Below, one piece after another: positions 60,601 through 64,000 of a DNA stretch of 64,000 nt. Under the pieces are notes generated by a model. It made no database searches. It was given only the letters and a program-made list of their open reading frames with translations, and was not told where the DNA came from. Source of the DNA: Aplidium turbinatum (taxonomy: Eukaryota > Chordata > Ascidiacea > Aplousobranchia > Polyclinidae). The number at the start of each line of letters is the position of its first letter. The first letter of the stretch is position 1. A program made the position numbers and the translations under genes. The stretch spans positions 49,522,477-49,586,476 of the forward strand of contig OU964918.1 in NCBI GenBank assembly GCA_918807975.1, in the 5' to 3' direction.

Positions 60601-63600
60601 TGCAAACACAATCGGCACATGCTTTTTCAATCCCAGCGCGCAAGAATGACTTACACAAGTTTCCCTACTTTGATTAGGTAATGCGATTAAGAAGTACAGT
60701 CGTGTGACGTCATCAATTGTATTAGGAACGATTGCACATGGAATTACGCTGCAGGCAAGGCATTGCTTGTTCGCTGAAAGTTTTCCTTTTTCTTTCAACC
60801 GCCAAAGGAGTAAACGCCCAGACACCAAAATTCGTTGTTTTTACATGAATTCTCATGAATCAATGTAAAAATGACAGATTTTTGTTGTCAGGGCGATTTT
60901 CAAAAAGTGCAGTGTTGAAAGCATCAAATGAACAGTGTGATGTGATGGAATCTTGTGCTTGTAATATACTTGATAAAGGTTTGGGTCTTCGGCCACTGTG
61001 TTCGATCAGTTGTAATTGTAACGTTTAATCATCTCTACGCCGGACAGCACAGCTGTTGTTGACATCATTTTTATGTTGGGCTTGCCTTGAATTAACGTAA
61101 GAGTGATCATTAGAATCATTATCTATTTCAATTTGATGATTACTCGAGAATTTATTTAACGCATGTGACATTGGTTTGGTCGTTCCAACACTAATGGCCC
61201 TTTAGCTCCTGCCACTGTAATGATGACGTTGTTGACATGCTATGGCCGTGATCCTTTGTCATGTGCCATTTTAAAGTCTCAAGAAACTTTTTAAAGTGCG
61301 CTCTTGTTGGTCGGAGAAGTTATTTGTACTGCTCTTGAAAGTTGTTATCTGTATTGTGTAATTTTTTTCGATGTCTGAGTTTCTGAAGAGCCAAAGAAAC
61401 TCAATGATCAGTTATGGCAAGCAATGTTTTCAATTGAATCAGACCAACCACTTCTGAGTTAAGTCTTGCACTGTTGTTAGTTACACTTAGAACAATGCCA
61501 TATCGTCTGCAGACGTTGCATCAATGCAAAAAATGACCGACTTATTAGTTGGGGTTTGATCACTTGCACAATGCAGAGACCGTTGAATTTATTGTAGGAA
61601 AATTGACTGGTCAAGTTCGGGTCATTGTAATTTTGAAATACGTGTTTATTGACTTACTCTTTCCTCTAGCTTTTCACCTGTGCTGGTTTATTTTTACGAG
61701 TGTGAACAAAAATTTTTAACGTTTGGTTATTTCTTTTGTTTATTAAAACTGTTTTTTTTTTCGTTTCCTAACAGGATATTTTCATCATTTCATCAGTTGC
61801 AACTTTTATTAACATAATTTCTATTTTATTTATCATGAAGAATAGTGCAGTTTACCCTTTGCAGTTCGTCACGTGTCCACGCATTGCGTACAAACGTGTA
61901 TCGTGTTTTGTCGCTTCTGTCTCTTCTAGATTTTGCAATGCCATAGTTTCATTGTAATTTTTGTGATTGTCAGAAATGAAACCAAGTTCGATTAATATTG
62001 ATCATCATAATTAGAAACAGCACTTTTAAAAATAAGTCATCATTCTTTGAAAGAATGTTTGTTTTCGAAATCTTACGCTTTATATTTCACCAGAATTTCT
62101 TCATTTTCAACAGTTTTATCAAATAAATTCAAAAAAGATTTCATTCACCTTTTCTCTCTTCAAACACAACGGTCAGACTAACACAGTTCATGGTTTCAGG
62201 GCGTTGATGTTCCACCCCTTAGGAGGGTTTCAACGTTATCTCATTCATAAAGTGACTCAAGTCTTTCCTAAACTGACAAGCTTCAGCATTGGCGATGAGA
62301 AGAGCCGGAGAACAGTCGTTTGCTTCAAAGGCAAAGCGTGAGTGAAGTTTTCCATCTTAACTGTCCCAATTAGCCTACCTTGTCATCGAAAGTTTCAAAA
62401 GCTGTAGGAATATATATTTAGTTATTTGCAATAGATTGAGTTTCGCTTTTAGCAGCATGATTGTTGTTTATTTCACAAATCATGTAGATACAAACGACCT
62501 GTCTAAACTAAATGCTAGCGAGCATCGGGCTAAAACAGGTCGTTTATATCTGCATTTGTGAAGATTTATTTATTTGTTTGCATCCGATCTGGGTGGGTGG
62601 AACTCCAGGTTAACCTCTCATCAAACACAGCGAAACATCTTGTGAGATCAAATATTGACCCGTTTCTATCACTGCTTAATTTGTATTATAAATTAATTTT
62701 TCTTTGTCTGCATATATTAAGTATCATACGGTATCTCTCTCTTTCCACTTTACTTCAAAGAAGCCTGGTCATCATTCCGAAATATCAGGATCGAACAGTT
62801 GTCTGCAGTGACTCCTCCACTTCTCTCTGCCGTATGGTATAATCAGGTTCACTGGCGTGTATATTTGTGGTATATACTTTTGCATTGTGTTGACGGTAAA
62901 CAATTCTTCCAGAAAATCCCAGCAGCAGGAGCTACAAGGAGCATCTGGGAAGCCCAATCCACGTAATGAATATGTAAACGCTCCTCAACGAGGTCGAGAA
63001 GATGAGACGACTCGACGATCAACTCCGTTGTCGAGAAGTCGAGATTCATCAAGGAATAGGAAGAAACATGATCCAGAAACTCCTCCGAGCAAACCAGCTG
63101 CGCGGTGAGGACAGCACAAGCTTTTTTCTTCCCTGAAAACCTGTTAATGTTGAATGCGCGGCCAAGTGTTGAATGCACCTGCTGCAGTCCAAAGGACGTC
63201 GGCTCGACTCTGTTGAGATCACGCGGCTGTATTCTGAAGACACTTACTGACATGCTTTGAGATGGACAGGAACGTTAGCTTTCTTTCCAATCCCATCAAT
63301 TTAAGTTGCCAACAACTGCCATCTTTTTGCTGTCTTTCACTGGTACAACGACCTGCTAATCTTACTTTTTTGCAATCTTCTATTAAATAAATGTACTCTC
63401 CTTTCTCTGAATCAAGTCCTTCCTTTGCAGAAAATAATTTCTACAACATAATTTATTTGCAGAAATTACGCTGAATCAAGTTCACATCTACCCAAACCCT
63501 TACGAGCAAAGAAAACAGCAACAAAGCGGGACCAGATGAAGAGATCGCGCTCCCTCCAGTCCTCTCCTGTCCGCGATCTGGATCTCACTGATGAGGATAG

Positions 63601-63672
63601 AGGGAGAAAAAGAAATCATCATGATAAACGGGCTCCTAGAAGTTCAAGTCTAAAACCTCCAAGCAGAAGAAG
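42657..63672 (+). CDS. R3H-domain protein, R3HCC1/R3HCC1L-like (5' part)
   Basis: The exons are 42657-42778, 62200-62337, 62913-63104 and 63463-63672, all GT-AG with phases 2, 2, 2, 2. The gene continues beyond the window. The product starts MDNLENILDTGGRYLSPADR, then FVTTLLSELEQF. An R3H-like domain spans exons 1-2 (ALMFHPLGGFQRYLIHKV, LTSFSIGD, RRTVVCFKGK). It resembles R3HCC1, whose N-terminus has FV..I.EEL..F, then FPPL...RYLIH, then SFSVGE..RRTV. R3H domains bind single-stranded nucleic acid. Exons 3-4 encode a low-complexity basic, Ser/Arg-rich stretch (RSRDSSRNRKK, KRSRSLQSSPVRDLDLTDED). Exon 4 could use an earlier AG at 63429-63430, but that meets a stop at once. The first intron is 19,421 bp. 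An alternative identity is another R3H-family protein. Confidence 0.8.
46178..46240. mobile_element. Palindromic MITE copy (diverged)
   Basis: ATTTTTCACATAGACTCAAC, then GTCTTCGTGAGTTATATCAATGTTAAAAT: the two halves pair around the centre as in the CTGCAG-centred family. Confidence 0.4.
47418..47492. mobile_element. Palindromic MITE copy
   Basis: Contains TTTCAACGTCTGCAGACTTT with a TTGATATAAAAAACGG right arm. The left end is CCCCAGCCAACAAG. Confidence 0.5.
48092..48314. mobile_element. CCGAAT-repeat MITE, copy A
   Basis: The left end is CGGAATGGCCCGTTTCGGTG and the right end CCGAATAGTAGCAGACCC. A perfect 8-bp duplication, ACTGATTT, flanks it (48084-48091 and 48315-48322). After ~13 unpaired terminal bases the ends share the inverted repeat TTCGGTGAGTCCGATTCGGT. 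The right side has tandem 14-bp units (CGGACTCACCGAAT). The interior has CGGGTACCGTAGCCTAATTA and a TTAGGG-rich stretch (48205-48245). Confidence 0.8.
48489..48582. mobile_element. Palindromic MITE copy
   Basis: CCCAGCCAGCAAATGACCC, TTTTTCCACATTGATT, a diverged centre (ATCGGCAGAGGT), TGAATCATTGCAAAAAGGG, then CTGTTTTGCCAACCG. The full-length palindromic layout is kept although the CTGCAG centre has mutated. Confidence 0.6.
48665..48742. mobile_element. Palindromic MITE copy
   Basis: CCAGGCAGCAAATCAATCG, TTTTTACATCGACTCAATGT, CTGCAGGCTTTGACTAAAACG, then ACTGATTTGTTGTCTGG. The terminal repeats CCAG(G/A)CA(G/A)CAAATCA pair over 15 bp. Confidence 0.65.
49703..50068. mobile_element. CCGAAT-repeat MITE, copy B
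   Basis: It starts AGGGTCTGCTACTATTCGG and ends CCGAAACGGGCCATTCCA, the opposite orientation to copy A. A perfect 8-bp duplication, GTTTCAAA, flanks it (49695-49702 and 50069-50076). Perfect ~35-bp inner arms (starting AATTATCGGGTACCGTAGCC) face each other at about 49810-49844 and 49917-49951. The centre contains a fragment like the other palindromic MITE and a C-rich telomere-like run. The outer parts hold 14-16-bp CTCGCCGAAT units. Confidence 0.85.
52482..52841. mobile_element. hAT MITE
   Basis: The ends are CAGGGATGTCCAACTTTTTA and GTTGGACAATGGACATCTCTG, with GGGCCGCA-like boxes just inside both ends, a layout common in Charlie-type hATs. The flanks CCTTACAA and CTTTACAG match at 6 of 8 bases, so it is an old copy. 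AT-rich interior, no ORF. Confidence 0.75.
54629..54781. repeat. Hairpin, arms about 72 nt, loop 7 nt
   Basis: The left arm (54629-54700) has ACGGGACAACATTG, TCTGACCACAATATGG and TTTATTGGGTTT. It pairs with the right arm (54708-54781) AAACCCAATAAATCACG, CATGTTGTGGTCAGACTG, AAAGTTGTCCTCCCG at roughly three quarters of positions. It is a foldback MITE, or possibly a hairpin RNA precursor. Confidence 0.6.
57330..57393. repeat. CCGAAT-repeat MITE, partial copy C
   Basis: Tandem CGCCGAATCGGACTCGG-type units ending CGCCGAAACGGGCCATTC, the terminus shared with copy B. The left part is missing. Confidence 0.7.
57594..57621. repeat. Short perfect GC palindrome
   Basis: GGGGGGTGCGCAGTGCGCACCCCCC-type palindrome, followed by A-rich sequence. 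It resembles the subterminal G/C tracts of the hAT ends in this window and may be the border of a truncated element. Confidence 0.45.
57738..57790 (-). repeat. tRNA-derived SINE fragment
   Basis: On the minus strand, the A box TAGCTCAGTGG (57782-57772) is followed by CTCTCGGGGTGTGCGCTTGAG, shared with the copy at 34725-34800. The B box is degenerate. Confidence 0.5.
60788..60897. mobile_element. Palindromic MITE copy
   Basis: The ends are CCCAGACACCAAAATTCG and CAGATTTTTGTTGTCAGGG. The centre, TTTTTACATGAATTCTCATG followed by AATCAATGTAAAAATG, keeps the TTTTTACAT...ATGTAAAAA arms although the CTGCAG core is lost. Confidence 0.55.
61500..61556. mobile_element. Palindromic MITE copy (right half)
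   Basis: TATCGTCTGCAGACGTTGC, then ATCAATGCAAAAAATGACC, ending TTATTAGTTGGGG. Confidence 0.5.
61905..61990 (+). repeat. LINE 3' tail copy (third)
   Basis: GTGTTTTGTCGCTTCTGTC, then TCTAGATTTTGC and GATTGTCAGAAATGAAACC. It matches the LINE tails at 35405-35545 and 36760-36890, but is more diverged. Confidence 0.5.
62473..62563. repeat. Hairpin in intron 2 of the R3H-domain gene
   Basis: TTCACAAATCATGTAGATAC then AAACGACCTGTCTAA pairs with TTAGCCCG-side ACAGGTCGTTTATATCTGC then ATTTGTGAAG over ~33 nt with few mismatches. The loop is ~24 nt and itself contains TGCTAGCGAGCA. It has the size of a small RNA precursor or mini-MITE. Function is not shown. Confidence 0.6.
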
Positions 63673-64000
63673 GTTAGTATCGAGATATCTCACAATGTCT
63701 GCTTCATTTTGCATTGTTTACTGATTGTACTCAACCAATTGTGATATACAAAAATGTTCTCAAAAACCTGTTATGTCTCTTTAATCATGGAAACAATGAT
63801 ATGTTTCAACTGAATTGAAACAGTTGATGAGTGTGCTTTCGAATCACGATATAAATTTCTTAGCAAAAAGGCGCAGATTCTATTTATTTGAAGAGAGCGA
63901 TATATAGAAGTCAGGATAGAGATTAGAGATGCATGTTAATCGAATCATGTTGATGGTTTCAAAATCGAATTTACGTTATTTTTTTTATGCTCCAAAGCAG
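63673..64000 (+). other. Intron 4 of the R3H-domain gene, running off the window
   Basis: It begins GTTAGTATCG after exon 4. AT-rich, with no further exon seen before the window ends. Confidence 0.6.

Larger units (their letters stand above)
42779..62199 (+). other. 19.4 kb first intron of the R3H-domain gene
   Basis: All ORFs in this stretch are under about 115 codons and none has family resemblance. I found no exon set, tRNA or rRNA. Supported content is MITE copies, a hAT MITE (52482-52841), a hairpin (54629-54781), a SINE fragment (57738-57790) and a LINE tail (61905-61990), listed separately. It is many times longer than the CDC16 introns that lack an insertion. Confidence 0.6.

Noticed and set aside
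60320-60658. ORFs of 109 (+) and 78 (-) codons in the large intron
   Set aside because: No family resemblance and mutual overlap. Treated as chance ORFs.
1-64000. CRISPR array, bacterial operon, retrovirus or LTR element
   Set aside because: No regularly spaced direct repeats with unique spacers, no bacterial gene layout, and no paired LTRs, gag, protease, integrase or envelope signals were seen.

Overview
This window looks like AT-rich nuclear DNA from an animal. The evidence is spliceosomal introns with GT/GC-AG borders, three recognisable animal housekeeping genes, and a dense load of LINEs, hAT-type DNA transposons, MITEs and tRNA-derived SINEs. The gene content, intron sizes and divergent CHMP7 sequence suggest an invertebrate deuterostome, possibly a tunicate. 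That placement is inference and is not proven by the sequence.

Host genes. (1) CDC16/APC6, a TPR subunit of the anaphase-promoting complex, lies on + in 15 coding exons (5375-17289). All exon phases close into a 663-residue protein. Intron 2 has a GC donor and holds a LINE with an intact 1053-codon reading frame. (2) CHMP7, the ESCRT-III adaptor of the nuclear envelope, lies on - as one coding exon (21653-20295), convergent with CDC16. (3) Just upstream of CHMP7 on the same strand, three small exons (22831-22053) assemble into an 83-residue single-pass membrane protein that I do not recognise. (4) An R3H-domain gene resembling R3HCC1/R3HCC1L starts on + at 42657. Its first intron is 19.4 kb, and it has three further exons (62200-63672) before running out of the window. 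CHMP7 and R3HCC1 are neighbours in the human genome (from memory), so the CHMP7 to R3HCC1 interval may be old linkage.

Mobile DNA. Positions 1-2769 hold an RTE-type LINE split by a hAT-like element (216-1854), which is itself split by another hAT MITE (348-838). Positions 24969-34578 are a nested stack. A short pogo/mariner-like MITE is split by a ~9.4 kb hAT element that carries a TTF-finger transposase. That hAT is in turn split by a long-armed foldback element with tRNA-like pol III boxes in both arms (25419-26169), by an unclassified long-TIR element with a 7-bp duplication (29135-31809, which itself carries a hAT MITE), and by two LINE remnants. Positions 35-42 kb hold LINE tails, a large inverted repeat, a SINE, a hAT carrying a LINE fragment, and a Charlie-like hAT.

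The giant R3HCC1-like intron (42779-62199) shows no convincing exon. It is seeded with many copies of a short palindromic MITE centred on AACGTCTGCAGACGTT, two clean copies and one partial copy of a second MITE family built of CCGAATCGGACTCG-type repeats with perfect 8-bp target duplications, a further hAT MITE, a ~150-bp hairpin and a SINE fragment. I found no retrovirus, LTR element, capsid-bearing element, CRISPR array or bacterial-style operon. The most interesting material is the nested transposon stack, the pol III-bearing foldback, the two MITE families and the small membrane gene.
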